Of a DNA stretch of 30,592 nt, positions 1 to 8,106 are shown one piece after another. Location of the stretch: NCBI GenBank assembly GCA_964542055.1, contig CAZITB010000019.1:1-30592 (forward strand), read 5' to 3'. The notes beneath the pieces are model-generated. The model saw nothing but the letters and a program-made list of their open reading frames with translations, ran no database searches and was not told where the DNA came from. The stretch is from CAZITB01 sp964542055 (GTDB lineage Bacteria > Planctomycetota > Phycisphaerae > Sedimentisphaerales > CAMDDF01). The translations under genes and the position numbers were made by a program. How positions within the stretch are numbered: position 1 is the first letter of the stretch; every line of letters starts with the position of its first letter.

Positions 1-75
1 GCCCGCCATCACCACACCCTGTCCACCGAAGCCCGCGATTAAAACATTTGTCTCTATGTTATTATAGTTAATCAA
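1..75 (-). CDS. korC: 2-oxoacid:ferredoxin oxidoreductase gamma subunit, N-terminal 25 residues only (cut by window edge)
   Basis: Only the first 25 codons lie in the window. They contain the run IAGFGGQGVV, the conserved N-terminal glycine-rich signature of the gamma (POR_N/EKR-type) subunit of pyruvate, 2-oxoglutarate and branched-chain 2-oxoacid ferredoxin oxidoreductases. The reading frame opens with TTG at 75-73, which overlaps the korB stop codon as TTGA, and an AAGGA motif sits about 10 bases before it, so TTG is the most likely start. Its place after korD-korA-korB completes the usual four-subunit set. The rest of the gene lies beyond the left end. Seen: motif, overlap and Shine-Dalgarno. 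Inferred: that the full subunit follows. Confidence 0.85.
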   Translation of the reverse strand, partial: MINYNNIETNVLIAGFGGQGVVMAG

Positions 76-812
76 TATTCCAAATCCTTGAAATTACCAA
101 GCGGAAAATAATCCGTAAGTTGATTTTCAATATAATCCTGTGCCTGCTGCGGCGAACATTTCCATCCTACCGGGCACATAGACAAAACTTCAACAAGCGA
201 AAAACCTATTCCATTAATCTGATTAAGAAAAGCTTTCTTGATCGCCGCTTTTGTCTTATTGATATTTCGAATGGTATGAATACTAGTGCGTTCAATGAAC
301 TTGGTCTCCTCAAGAGTTGACATCAATTCACAAACTCTGATTGGTTTACCGTTGCCTTTTTGCGTTCTGCCATATGGAGTCGTTGTTGTCTTCTGCCCGA
401 TCAAAGTTGTCGGTGCCATTTGTCCGCCGGTCATTCCGTAAACCGCATTATTTACAAACACAACAGACATATTTTCGCCGCGATTCGCCGCATGAATTAT
501 TTCTGCAGTTCCAATCGCCGCCAGGTCTCCATCGCCCTGATATATCAGCACGAACTTATCCGGATAAACGCGTTTGATTGCGGTCCCCGTCGCCGGTGCC
601 CTGCCGTGTGCACATTCAATCACATCACATTTCATATACTCGTAATAAATCACACTGCAACCAACCGGTGCAGTTAAAATCATATCTTCCCGAATTCCAA
701 GCTCATCGACAATTTCACCAATGATCCTAAGAAGTATCCCATGCCCGCAGCCGGGACAATAATGAGTCGAGTTTTCTGAAATCGATTGAGGCTGTTTTGT
801 AACGATACTCAT
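72..812 (-). CDS. korB: 2-oxoacid:ferredoxin oxidoreductase beta (thiamine diphosphate) subunit
   Basis: This 246-residue protein is the thiamine-diphosphate-binding beta subunit of a KorABCD/VorABCD-type enzyme, which oxidatively decarboxylates a 2-oxoacid to acyl-CoA while reducing ferredoxin in the cytoplasm. The TPP signature runs from GDGD (93-96) to NN (121-122). The N-terminal CPGCGHG (C19, C22), C52 and C213 are candidate iron-sulfur ligands of this subunit class. The motif GGQMAPTT follows the TPP site. I place the start at 812 rather than at an upstream in-frame ATG (839), because 812 gives a 4-base ATGA overlap with the korA stop. The substrate cannot be fixed from sequence: 2-oxoglutarate and branched-chain 2-oxoacid enzymes look alike here. 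Confidence 0.92.
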   Translation of the reverse strand: MSIVTKQPQSISENSTHYCPGCGHGILLRIIGEIVDELGIREDMILTAPVGCSVIYYEYMKCDVIECAHGRAPATGTAIKRVYPDKFVLIYQGDGDLAAIGTAEIIHAANRGENMSVVFVNNAVYGMTGGQMAPTTLIGQKTTTTPYGRTQKGNGKPIRVCELMSTLEETKFIERTSIHTIRNINKTKAAIKKAFLNQINGIGFSLVEVLSMCPVGWKCSPQQAQDYIENQLTDYFPLGNFKDLEY

Positions 813-1915
813 GACAACACCTCGTTTGCTTTCTGACAAATACTCTCAACGCTAGGACACCAGCCCCCGCCCATTCCATAAAAGAAAATCTGCGACTGCG
901 GTACAGTATCCATCAGCGTTAATTTAACATCTTCAAGCATTTGTCCCATGCTCATTTCAATCGTTAAAATTTTGATATCTTCATTACCGTTTGCTATTTC
1001 AAGCAGTTCCCTGGACGGCCAAGGCCACAAAGTTTTCGGCCTGAACAGGCCTACTTTTTTACCTTCCGATCTGAGCTTCTTTACCGCTGCCTTCGATATC
1101 CTCGATGTCGCGCCGTATGCAATTATCACAAGATCAGCATCTTCACAGCTTATCTGTTCAAAATCTGTGTATTCATTTTCGATATGCTTATATTTTTCAT
1201 AAAGCTTCCAGTTCAGCTGCTCCAACCCGTCAGGCGGATTAAGATATAAAGTCCGCATCACATTCGGTTCCCGTCCTTTACAGCCGGTCAAAGCCCAATC
1301 CTTAGCAGGCATATTTTCAAACATCGGCTTGTAATCATGCATAATAAACGGCTCTACCATTTGCCCGATAATTCCATCAGAAAGAATAAAAACCGTTATA
1401 CGATAATAATCAGCCAAATCAAAGGCTGCCATCGTCATATCGTAGCATTCCTGTATAGAATTAGGTGCAAGCACGATATTGCGATAATCGCCATGGCCGC
1501 CGCCACGCGTAGTTTGAAAATAATCTCCCTGGGCTGCCATAATATTGCCAAGCCCCGGCCCGCCACGCGCGACATTAATAATCACACATGGCAATTCAGC
1601 ACCTGCGATATAAGACAAACCTTCCTGCTTCAAGCTTATTCCGGGCGACGATGAACTTGTCATAACCCTCACACCCGCAGCTGATGCTCCGAATACCATA
1701 TTTATGGCCGAAACTTCACTTTCAGCTTGGATGAAAATCCGGTCAAGATCAGCCATTCTCTTAGAAAAGTATTCCGCAGTTTCAGTTTGAGGTGTAATCG
1801 GGTATGCAAAATAAGCCTGGCATCCGGCTTTGATAGCCGCCTCTGCTACCGCTTCATTGCCCTTGAGCAGAACCTTTTTGCCTACACTGGAACTTTCTTT
1901 CGGTATTGCTGACAT
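809..1915 (-). CDS. korA: 2-oxoacid:ferredoxin oxidoreductase alpha subunit
   Basis: The 368-residue protein is the alpha subunit of the same complex and contributes the pyrimidine-binding domain and the transketolase C-terminal-like domain. YPITPQTE at about 38-45 is the family's substrate-pocket signature. A serine-rich SSSSPG motif and the following GGPGLG segment are also typical of KorA/VorB proteins. The C-terminal half ends in a conserved GMGGG stretch. The gene starts 3 bases after korD and overlaps korB by 4 bases, so the subunits are translationally coupled. The first dozen residues are poorly conserved-looking, so the true start could lie slightly downstream. VorB (branched-chain) and KorA (2-oxoglutarate) are both possible names. 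Confidence 0.93.
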   Translation of the reverse strand: MSAIPKESSSVGKKVLLKGNEAVAEAAIKAGCQAYFAYPITPQTETAEYFSKRMADLDRIFIQAESEVSAINMVFGASAAGVRVMTSSSSPGISLKQEGLSYIAGAELPCVIINVARGGPGLGNIMAAQGDYFQTTRGGGHGDYRNIVLAPNSIQECYDMTMAAFDLADYYRITVFILSDGIIGQMVEPFIMHDYKPMFENMPAKDWALTGCKGREPNVMRTLYLNPPDGLEQLNWKLYEKYKHIENEYTDFEQISCEDADLVIIAYGATSRISKAAVKKLRSEGKKVGLFRPKTLWPWPSRELLEIANGNEDIKILTIEMSMGQMLEDVKLTLMDTVPQSQIFFYGMGGGWCPSVESICQKANEVLS

Positions 1916-1918
1916 ATT

Positions 1919-2125
1919 TCACTCTTCAAATATTTCCACGCAACAGTCCGGGCAAATCACGTAACAATTCCCGCAGCCGTTGCATTTTTCAGGATCGATA
2001 ACTACATAATCGTAACCTTTGGAATTTGACTGTCCTGTCTTTTTGATAGCCCCCCTACGACAGACATCTATGCAGTAATAGCAACCCTTGCATTTCAAAT
2101 GATCAATTTTGGCTTTCTTACTCAT
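1919..2125 (-). CDS. korD: 2x[4Fe-4S] ferredoxin subunit of 2-oxoacid oxidoreductase
   Basis: The 68-residue protein has two complete CxxCxxCxxxC motifs (CKGCYYCIDVC and CNGCGNCYVIC), each followed by the residues expected of a bacterial 8Fe-8S ferredoxin. It is the delta subunit that passes electrons from the TPP-bound intermediate to soluble ferredoxin. It is the first gene of the kor cluster, 3 bases before korA. The 57-base gap upstream, after scpB, is AT-rich. I see no convincing promoter there and no strong Shine-Dalgarno before the ATG, so the cluster may be read through from scpB or from a promoter I cannot pick out. Confidence 0.93.
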   Translation of the reverse strand: MSKKAKIDHLKCKGCYYCIDVCRRGAIKKTGQSNSKGYDYVVIDPEKCNGCGNCYVICPDCCVEIFEE

Positions 2126-2182
2126 CTAACGTTAACTACCATAAAATTAGACAAAAATCAATATAATTAGAAAATTACTAAC

Positions 2183-2959
2183 CTACTGCTGATTGGGCTT
2201 TTTCAGTTCTTCGACAGAGGGAAGATCCTTAAGTGTATTTAAACCAAAGACTTCTAAAAATTTTTTGGTAGTTCCATAAAGCAGCGGTCTGCCGATAACT
2301 TCTGCCCGGCCCACAATCTTTACCAGCCCTTTATACATAAGAGAACGAATAATTTCGCCCGATGCAACACCGCGTATTGCCTCAACATCTGCACGGATGA
2401 CAGGCTGTTTATAAGCTACCACCGCAAGGGTCTCTAATGCCGCCTGAGAAAGCTTTGAATCAGTTTTGACTTTCAACATCTTCTTAAGCCAGAAATTATA
2501 AACAGGCAGGGTCATCATCTGGTAACCACCTGCTATACGCTCGATTCTAAAAGATGAATTATTTTCGCGATATTTGCGGTTCAATTCTTTCACAGCTTCT
2601 GTAACTGGCTTAGAAGAAGACACTTCCGCAATTTTTACCAGCCGGGCCTTTGTCAGCGGCTCATCTGATGCAAACAAAATAGCCTCTATAACTGATGCCA
2701 AAGTCGTCTCAACCTCATCCTCCAAAGGATTATCATCATCGTCCTGATCATCCTGATCATCTTCATTTTCAAAACTTACATCTTCAGAAGTTTCATCAGT
2801 ATATGATTTATGCGGTTCTTTATCTTCTTCAAATTCTACAGATTTGTCTATATCAACACCTTCTTGGACTTGCTCTTGATGCGAATCATCTGAATCCTGC
2901 TCTTGCTCGACAACCCCGGAGTCCTGAACTTCCGTGTTTTGATCTAAATCATCTGTCAT
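2183..2959 (-). CDS. scpB: segregation and condensation protein ScpB with an acidic N-terminal extension
   Basis: ScpB is the winged-helix kite subunit of the SMC-ScpAB condensin that compacts and segregates chromosomes. The last ~170 residues match the family: an EAILFASDEPLT start, the QAALETLAVVAYKQP helix and IRG...IIRSLMYKGLV of the second winged helix. About 85 N-terminal residues are almost wholly acidic and polar (Asp, Glu, Gln, Ser) with short repeats, and are absent from the usual ~190-residue ScpB. I choose the ATG at 2959, four residues inside the longest frame, because GGAAG precedes it at good spacing and it overlaps the nif3 stop as ATGA. scpA, the usual neighbour, is not in this window. 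Confidence 0.9.
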   Translation of the reverse strand: MTDDLDQNTEVQDSGVVEQEQDSDDSHQEQVQEGVDIDKSVEFEEDKEPHKSYTDETSEDVSFENEDDQDDQDDDDNPLEDEVETTLASVIEAILFASDEPLTKARLVKIAEVSSSKPVTEAVKELNRKYRENNSSFRIERIAGGYQMMTLPVYNFWLKKMLKVKTDSKLSQAALETLAVVAYKQPVIRADVEAIRGVASGEIIRSLMYKGLVKIVGRAEVIGRPLLYGTTKKFLEVFGLNTLKDLPSVEELKKPNQQ

Positions 2960-4068
2960 ATTTGCTTCCATTCAAACGGGTCTTTATCTTTTTTGCTAAT
3001 ATTGATTTCAACACCATTAAAAGGTTTTTTGAGCTTCTTTGCAAGCTTTTTCAGCATAAAACGTTCCGAAACACTATGACTTAGGCAAATTGCCGTCAAT
3101 CCCGCTTCCTGCGCAGCCAGTGCTTCATGATGTTTCAATTCTCCAGTTAGATAAAGATCACACTGTGCCGAAATTACCTGGTTGAGTATTTTTCCGCATA
3201 TTCCTGCACAAACCGCCGCTTTTTTTACGGTCCTGTTTTTAGGACCTACTATTCCAATAGCTTTACTTCCAGTAACTCTTTTGATGTTTCCGATCAATTC
3301 ATTCATTTTGGTCGGCTTCTTAAGACTACCCATCCTTCCAAGACCGAATTTATTTTCCACATCACTAAGCCTGATCACATCAAAAGCAGGCTCCTCATAA
3401 GGATGCGAATCCCTCATAGCCTTTACCACCGCCTCTATCCTGCCCTCGAGCACAACCGTCTCAAATTTAATCTCATTTACCTTTTCCAGCTTATTGCGTT
3501 TTCCGATCGCAGGCTTCGAACCTTCACGTGGAATGAAAGTCCCGATCCCGTGTGAATTGAAACCGCAATTTGTATAATTACCGATCGAACCAGCACCGGC
3601 ATCAAAAATCGCCTGCGATACTTCATTAACTTTATCCGACGGAATAAATACAACAATCTTATACATTTCCTTGCCCGGCATCTGCACGAAATCACCGATC
3701 GGCTCGGGATTTTCTATCCCTAGTATCTCCGCCAGCCCATCATTTACTCCCCCATCAATTACATCAAGCGAAGTATGTATCGAATACACGCTAATATTTG
3801 AACGGATAAGCTCGTAAACCAAAGCCCCGCTAGACACATCAGCAACTTTTTTCAACCCGTCCCATATCACAGGATGATAACTGATTATAAAATTGCATTT
3901 GAGCTTCTTCGCCTCTTCCAATACTGCCCTTGTAACATCTATAGCCATCAAAACATTTTTTGTATGTTTTTCTGCCGTTCCCACCAGCAAACCAACATTG
4001 TCCCACGACTGGGCCAGTAGCGGCGGACAAACCTTTTCAATCTCAAATATCATATCCTTTATCAGCAT
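2956..4068 (-). CDS. Nif3/YqfO-family dinuclear metal-binding protein
   Basis: This 370-residue protein belongs to the Nif3 (DUF34) family, often annotated as GTP cyclohydrolase I type 2 homologue; its true reaction is not settled. The N-terminal half carries candidate metal ligands in SYHPVIW (H65) and HTSLDVIDGG (H98, D102), and the C-terminal half carries SHSVSE. Between them, about residues 134-230, lies the PII/CutA1-like insert found in YqfO-type long members, and the length agrees with that subgroup. An upstream in-frame ATG exists at 4098, but 4068 has an AAAGGAG ribosome site directly before it and leaves a 4-base gap to pabC. The gene overlaps scpB by 4 bases. Confidence 0.88.
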   Translation of the reverse strand: MLIKDMIFEIEKVCPPLLAQSWDNVGLLVGTAEKHTKNVLMAIDVTRAVLEEAKKLKCNFIISYHPVIWDGLKKVADVSSGALVYELIRSNISVYSIHTSLDVIDGGVNDGLAEILGIENPEPIGDFVQMPGKEMYKIVVFIPSDKVNEVSQAIFDAGAGSIGNYTNCGFNSHGIGTFIPREGSKPAIGKRNKLEKVNEIKFETVVLEGRIEAVVKAMRDSHPYEEPAFDVIRLSDVENKFGLGRMGSLKKPTKMNELIGNIKRVTGSKAIGIVGPKNRTVKKAAVCAGICGKILNQVISAQCDLYLTGELKHHEALAAQEAGLTAICLSHSVSERFMLKKLAKKLKKPFNGVEINISKKDKDPFEWKQI

Positions 4069-4072
4069 CGCC

Positions 4073-4924
4073 TCACTCCTTTCTGCATTTTTCCTCAATC
4101 AATTTATCAAAACTTGCCATCAGTTTCTGAGTCATCAACCCAATTTTAGATTCATTAACCTTATGTTTTTCAACACTTACCACGGGCAGCAATTTCATTA
4201 TAACATTCGAAATAAAAACCTCATCAGCTTCAAGCAGATCATGTATATAAAGGTTTTTCTCAATCACCTTGATCGATTCTTCCTTCGCAAGTTTTATAAT
4301 GTTCTTTCTCGCTATACCCGGAAGAACCGGCGTATCCAACGGCGGGGTAAATAAGACCGAATCCTTCACCAGGAAAACACTCGAAATACTCCCCTCTGCC
4401 AACCGGTTATCAACTGTAAACCACAAAGCCTCAGTGCAGTTTTTTTGTCTGGCCTGCTCAAGTGCGATCAATCTTGGCAGGTAACTGGTCGTTTTATGAC
4501 CATCAAGCGGATTCAATGAATTCTGCCTGAAATCCGTAAGTGCCGCAGCTATCCCCTTTTTATAAGCCTGTTCGGGATATGGTCTGAATTTTGCAGCCGT
4601 TATCAAAGCTGAAGGCTGATGCTCCTTACTCTGCAAGGGCCCATTTGTAACCGTCAAACGAATTCTTGCATCTGTCAAGCTGTTCGCTTCAAGCAGCTGC
4701 TCGATACCCGAATTGATCTGCTCAGCCGTTAATGACAAAATTATCGAAAGATTTTTCGCACTTTCAAATAGCCGCTCGATATGGTCTTCCAGACAAAAAA
4801 CAACACCGTTTTCAACGCGCATTGTCTCAAAAAGTCCTGCTCCATACAAAAAACCGGAATCAGAAGCACTTATCACCGGCTCTTTTTCATCGACCAGCTG
4901 ACCATTGAAATAAATCTTTGACAT
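4073..4924 (-). CDS. pabC: aminodeoxychorismate lyase (class IV PLP enzyme)
   Basis: The 283-residue protein is a fold-type IV PLP enzyme. In the folate pathway PabC removes pyruvate from 4-amino-4-deoxychorismate to give 4-aminobenzoate. SDSGFLYGAGLFETMR (21-36) is the family N-terminal motif, K144 in HKTTSYL is the expected PLP lysine and E177 in EGSISSVF is the cofactor-contacting glutamate. Class IV enzymes also include branched-chain and D-amino-acid aminotransferases, which look similar; the directly upstream pabB (gap of 10 bases) makes the lyase much more likely. AAGGA precedes the ATG at normal spacing. Confidence 0.88.
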   Translation of the reverse strand: MSKIYFNGQLVDEKEPVISASDSGFLYGAGLFETMRVENGVVFCLEDHIERLFESAKNLSIILSLTAEQINSGIEQLLEANSLTDARIRLTVTNGPLQSKEHQPSALITAAKFRPYPEQAYKKGIAAALTDFRQNSLNPLDGHKTTSYLPRLIALEQARQKNCTEALWFTVDNRLAEGSISSVFLVKDSVLFTPPLDTPVLPGIARKNIIKLAKEESIKVIEKNLYIHDLLEADEVFISNVIMKLLPVVSVEKHKVNESKIGLMTQKLMASFDKLIEEKCRKE

Positions 4925-4934
4925 AACATTTCCT

Positions 4935-6281
4935 TTACTCGCTTTTTATTGCCTTTATCCCTGCCGCCATCGCTGCCGCTTTGATCAAGGTCTCTTCATA
5001 CTCAAAATCCGGCTTCGAATCTGCAACAATTCCTCCACCGGTATTGAAGTAAGCACGGCCGTCATTGATGATAACGGTTCTTATGGCAATATTCAAGCAA
5101 GCATTTCCGTCAGCCCCAATATAACCTATTGATCCAGTATAAAGTCCCCTGGCACAAGGCTCCAATTCCTCAATTATCTCCATCGCTCTAACCTTTGGTG
5201 CGCCTGTTATCGATCCGCCCGGAAACACCGACTTCATTATTTCACCAAAAGTTACCCCCAGCCTCAACTGCCCTTCCACAGTCGCCAATGCGTGCATTAC
5301 ACTTGCGTAGATTTCAATAGTCCGCCCTCGGCTTACAACTCTACTGCCAGGCAGACAGACTTTAGCAATATCATTGCGCTCAAGATCGATTATCATATTT
5401 AATTCGGCTTTTTCTTTTTCACAGCCAAGAAGATCATCGTAATTATTTTTATTTTGAACATCATCGCCTGCAATATATTTACGCGTCCCCTTTATAGGCT
5501 TAGTTGAAATCTTGCCGTTTTTAATTTCCAAAAACATCTCCGGCGAAGTTGAGACTACTGCAAAATTACCAAAATCAAGATAAGCTGAATAAGGCGACGG
5601 ATTATAAACATTCTGCCAGTTAAAAAGAGCAACTGTCTTTGCTATATAATCTGTTTCAAAACGCTGAGAAAAATTTATCTGGTAAACATCCCCATCATAG
5701 ATATACCTTTTTATCCGTTCAACAGATGCAAAATACTCATTCTTTGTCATGTTAATATTCAAATCATTTGTATCGAATTCGAACTTCAATTCCGGCTGAT
5801 AGTTACAATCGGCCCCCTCGCAACCTTTCAAAATGTTTTCCATCTGATTCAAATCATCATCATTATCTGATAACGAAAACAAGTAGAAAACTTTTTTCAG
5901 GCTATCAAACGCTATCACATTATCATAAAAGCACAAACAAACCAAAGGCATGCCTAAATCATCCTTTACGACAACCGGCAATCTTTCGATCCGATGTGCC
6001 AAATCATAAGAGAAATAACCCGCCCAGCCTCCGCAAAATATCCCTTCCGGAAGACTGACATCCTTTTTTATCTTATACTTACTGATCTTCCCATCAAGCA
6101 GTTCAAAGACATCCCCCTGCTGATCCTTTTCAAATCTAAAAACTTCCAATGGATCAAAACAGTAATATGAAAATCGCCCCGCACCATTACCGCCTAGAAT
6201 CAGCGGATACTGTCGCTTACTCACCGCCTCCGCCAATCTCTCCACATTCAAGCTGACAGGGTATATTTTCTTAGTTTTCAA
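4935..6281 (-). CDS. pabB: aminodeoxychorismate synthase component I
   Basis: The 448-residue protein is the chorismate-binding subunit that aminates chorismate to 4-amino-4-deoxychorismate, the first step to 4-aminobenzoate and folate. The PIKGT motif with K264 is the lysine that marks PabB rather than anthranilate synthase TrpE (PIAGT). The C-terminal catalytic core is intact (ELNMIIDLERND, GGSITGAPK, FNTGGGIVADS). The amidotransferase partner PabA is not in this window. The start is uncertain: the longest frame opens with TTG at 6281 immediately after an in-frame stop, with no visible Shine-Dalgarno, and there is no early ATG. The 119-base gap before it, back to prfA, holds no gene that I can see. 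Confidence 0.93.
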   Translation of the reverse strand: MKTKKIYPVSLNVERLAEAVSKRQYPLILGGNGAGRFSYYCFDPLEVFRFEKDQQGDVFELLDGKISKYKIKKDVSLPEGIFCGGWAGYFSYDLAHRIERLPVVVKDDLGMPLVCLCFYDNVIAFDSLKKVFYLFSLSDNDDDLNQMENILKGCEGADCNYQPELKFEFDTNDLNINMTKNEYFASVERIKRYIYDGDVYQINFSQRFETDYIAKTVALFNWQNVYNPSPYSAYLDFGNFAVVSTSPEMFLEIKNGKISTKPIKGTRKYIAGDDVQNKNNYDDLLGCEKEKAELNMIIDLERNDIAKVCLPGSRVVSRGRTIEIYASVMHALATVEGQLRLGVTFGEIMKSVFPGGSITGAPKVRAMEIIEELEPCARGLYTGSIGYIGADGNACLNIAIRTVIINDGRAYFNTGGGIVADSKPDFEYEETLIKAAAMAAGIKAIKSE

Positions 6282-6400
6282 TTAGTTCAAGAATAATTTA
6301 ATCACCGGCACTGTCACATCCGGCTCTTTTAACCGGCAGCTCAAGTGTCAAAAGTATTATTTTAATGGTATTCACATCGCCTCATGAAGGCTCATCTACC

Positions 6401-7489
6401 CTATAGGTTTTCAAGCCTTTGTTTTTTATCATGATCCTGTAACGCTGTAATCAAATCATCCAACTCACCCATCATGATTTTGTCAAGCGAATACAGTGAT
6501 AAATTGATCCTATGATCTGTCAGCCTGTTCTGCGGAAAATTATATGTCCGTATCCTCTGGGAACGGTCTCCTGAACCGATCATCGACTTTCTAGCCGAAT
6601 CTCTCTCAGCATTTATCTCTGATAGATAATGATCATACAAACGGCTTCGCAAAATCCTCCATGCTTTGGCACGGTTCTTATGCTGCGATTTTTCATCTCT
6701 CATACTTACTGTTATTCCGGTAGGCACGTGCTCCAGCTTAATAGCCGATTCAACTTTATTCACATTCTGTCCGCCCGGGCCGCCCGCACGCGAAACATGC
6801 TCGAGCACATCGTCAGGATTAATATCCACCTCAACTTCTTCCGGCTCTGGCAAAACCGCTACTGTCGCAGCCGAAGTATGTACCCTTCCCTGAGATTCGG
6901 TTTCTGGGACTCTCTGAACACGGTGTCCCCCGCCTTCATACCCAAAAGCCGCCCAGACACCCGGCCCTTTTACATTAAAAATTACTTCTTTGAGCCCGCC
7001 CATTTCAGTGCCCTGAAATTCCATAGTCTCAACTTTCCATTTATGCTTTTCCGCATATCTTGTGTACATACCATAAAGATCGTTAGCAAAAATTCCAGCC
7101 TCATCACCACCGGTACCAGGTCTTATTTCAATAATCACCGAGTCAATAGCCACATCATCGCTCATCACCAGCGTATCTTTGATACTATCCAGTATAGGCC
7201 CGGACTTATCCCGAAGTTCTTCAAGCTCCTCCTCTGCCAATTCCTTAAAATCAGCATCGGCTTGGGGATCATTGACTATCATCTCAGCTTCTTCGATACT
7301 ACTGATTATATTTTTATATTCGATGTATTTTGTTACGATCGACCGCAGTTTACCCTGTTCCTTTGTAAGAGGTATCAGTTTGTCCGGATTTGATGCTATA
7401 GATGGATCAGATATTTGCTTGTCGATCTCTTCGTATCTGTTTTGCAGTTCATTCAGTTTCTCTATAAATCTGTCATTTTTTTCTGCCAT
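6401..7489 (-). CDS. prfA: peptide chain release factor 1
   Basis: RF1 recognises UAA and UAG and triggers peptide release on the ribosome. GGQ at 239-241 within RAGGPGGQNVNKVESA is the catalytic tripeptide. PET at 195-197, before ESQGRVHTSAA, fits the PxT codon-recognition motif of RF1 rather than the SPF of RF2. The length of 362 residues is normal and the C-terminal RIRTYNFPQNRLTDHR stretch is complete. The usual methyltransferase gene prmC, often the next gene, is absent here; pabB follows instead. A terminator-like stem lies between rpmE and this gene, so prfA may be transcribed partly from its own promoter. Confidence 0.97.
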   Translation of the reverse strand: MAEKNDRFIEKLNELQNRYEEIDKQISDPSIASNPDKLIPLTKEQGKLRSIVTKYIEYKNIISSIEEAEMIVNDPQADADFKELAEEELEELRDKSGPILDSIKDTLVMSDDVAIDSVIIEIRPGTGGDEAGIFANDLYGMYTRYAEKHKWKVETMEFQGTEMGGLKEVIFNVKGPGVWAAFGYEGGGHRVQRVPETESQGRVHTSAATVAVLPEPEEVEVDINPDDVLEHVSRAGGPGGQNVNKVESAIKLEHVPTGITVSMRDEKSQHKNRAKAWRILRSRLYDHYLSEINAERDSARKSMIGSGDRSQRIRTYNFPQNRLTDHRINLSLYSLDKIMMGELDDLITALQDHDKKQRLENL

Positions 7490-7528
7490 TAATCACCCAA
7501 TTTAAAGGTTTTGCCTAGCTGTAAGCGT

Positions 7529-7578
7529 AAAAAAAGCGCTGCCGGTCAGTAATCGGTTAGACTAAAGCCAAACAGCGC
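7529..7578 (-). terminator. possible rho-independent terminator between rpmE and prfA
   Basis: On the minus strand GCGCTG (7578-7573) pairs with CAGCGC (7541-7536) and is followed at once by seven T residues (7535-7529). The six-pair GC-rich stem plus T-run fits an intrinsic terminator after rpmE. The loop is long (about 31 bases), so it would be leaky or need inner pairing; flanking AAGCG and CGCTT could extend it. Confidence 0.5.
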
Positions 7579-7593
7579 CGCTTGTAAACTAAT

Positions 7594-7818
7594 CTATTTC
7601 TTTTCAGATTTTTTGAAGTAAGAACCGCCGAATTTCTTCTTAAATCGGTCAATACGTCCAGCAGAGTCTATAAATTTCTGTTTGCCGGTATAAAAAGGAT
7701 GGCACATAGAACATATTTCTGCATGGATATCTTTAGCAGTACTTCTGGTTTCAAAAGTATTTCCGCATCCACATTTAACAGTTACATTCTCATATTTAGG
7801 ATGTATATCTTTTTTCAT
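7594..7818 (-). CDS. rpmE: ribosomal protein L31, zinc-binding type
   Basis: The 74-residue protein is bL31 of the large ribosomal subunit. It has the four zinc-ligand cysteines of the C+ form: CGC at C16 and C18, and CSMC at C36 and C39, followed by the signature HPFYTGKQKF. Start MKKDIHP is the family norm, and GGAG lies upstream of the ATG. Presence of the cysteines means it can act as a zinc store; many bacteria also have a cysteine-free paralogue used under zinc starvation, which is not in this window. It heads the leftward gene run and may share an operon with prfA through the leaky terminator. Confidence 0.96.
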   Translation of the reverse strand: MKKDIHPKYENVTVKCGCGNTFETRSTAKDIHAEICSMCHPFYTGKQKFIDSAGRIDRFKKKFGGSYFKKSEKK

Positions 7819-7847
7819 TTTACTTACTCCGGAAAATTAAAACTTTT

Positions 7848-7875
7848 ATTTTATATCTTTATACGATCAATGCAA
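7848..7875 (-). promoter_or_regulatory. candidate promoter for rpmE
   Basis: Minus-strand TTGCAT (7875-7870) and TAAAAT (7853-7848) are separated by 16 bases and lie about 30 bases before the rpmE start. The -10 matches consensus at five of six positions, the -35 at only three. The region is AT-rich, so other choices are possible. Confidence 0.35.
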
Positions 7876-7995
7876 GTTATTTTTTCGCCTTTTTATACAA
7901 AAAATCAGTATAATCTGAAAAATTACGTTTGTAAAAAAATTCAGCAATTACACCGACTTTACGTTAAAAAATTAACAAATTCTATAAACTTAGGG

Positions 7996-8024
7996 TTGAC
8001 ATACACAACTTTTTTAGTTAGGTT
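7996..8024 (+). promoter_or_regulatory. candidate promoter for the cytidylate-kinase-like/V-ATPase unit
   Basis: A perfect -35 hexamer TTGACA (7996-8001) is followed after 17 bases by TAGGTT (8019-8024), a weak -10 that keeps only the first two and last positions of the consensus. It lies in the 288-base divergent gap and is the only good -35 before the 13-gene plus-strand run. The predicted start near 8031 coincides with a stem-loop. Confidence 0.4.
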
Positions 8025-8029
8025 CTCTG

Positions 8030-8051
8030 AAACTGGTTTTTTTACCGGTTT
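8030..8051 (+). promoter_or_regulatory. stem-loop at the predicted 5' end of the V-ATPase transcript
   Basis: AAACTGGT (8030-8037) pairs with ACCGGTTT (8044-8051) through eight pairs, one of them G-U in RNA, around a loop of six T. It begins where the candidate promoter would start transcription. A T-rich loop rather than a T-run after the stem argues against a terminator; a 5' stabilising hairpin is one reading. Confidence 0.35.
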
Positions 8052-8106
8052 GGAGTTTAGGGTGAGCAACAGTTAAAACAGTTGAATAATGGAATGTTAA
8101 ACGGAA

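Noticed and set aside
2126..2182. Promoter before korD
   Set aside because: The gap is AT-rich and several loose matches can be drawn, but none has a convincing -10 at proper spacing to a -35.
2740..2770. Short repeats of the type GATCATCCT
   Set aside because: They are simply the coding sequence of the acidic Asp/Gln run in ScpB, not a CRISPR or regulatory repeat.
6282..6400. Possible RNA gene or attenuator between prfA and pabB
   Set aside because: Only four-pair hairpins (for example GCCT/AGGC at 6379-6391, CCGG/CCGG) are present, with no T-run and no tRNA or riboswitch signature.
6629..7393. Plus-strand open frame of 254 codons opposite prfA
   Set aside because: It lies wholly inside the conserved prfA gene on the other strand, has no ribosome site or recognisable motif and an unusual Ser/His/Phe-rich composition typical of antisense frames.
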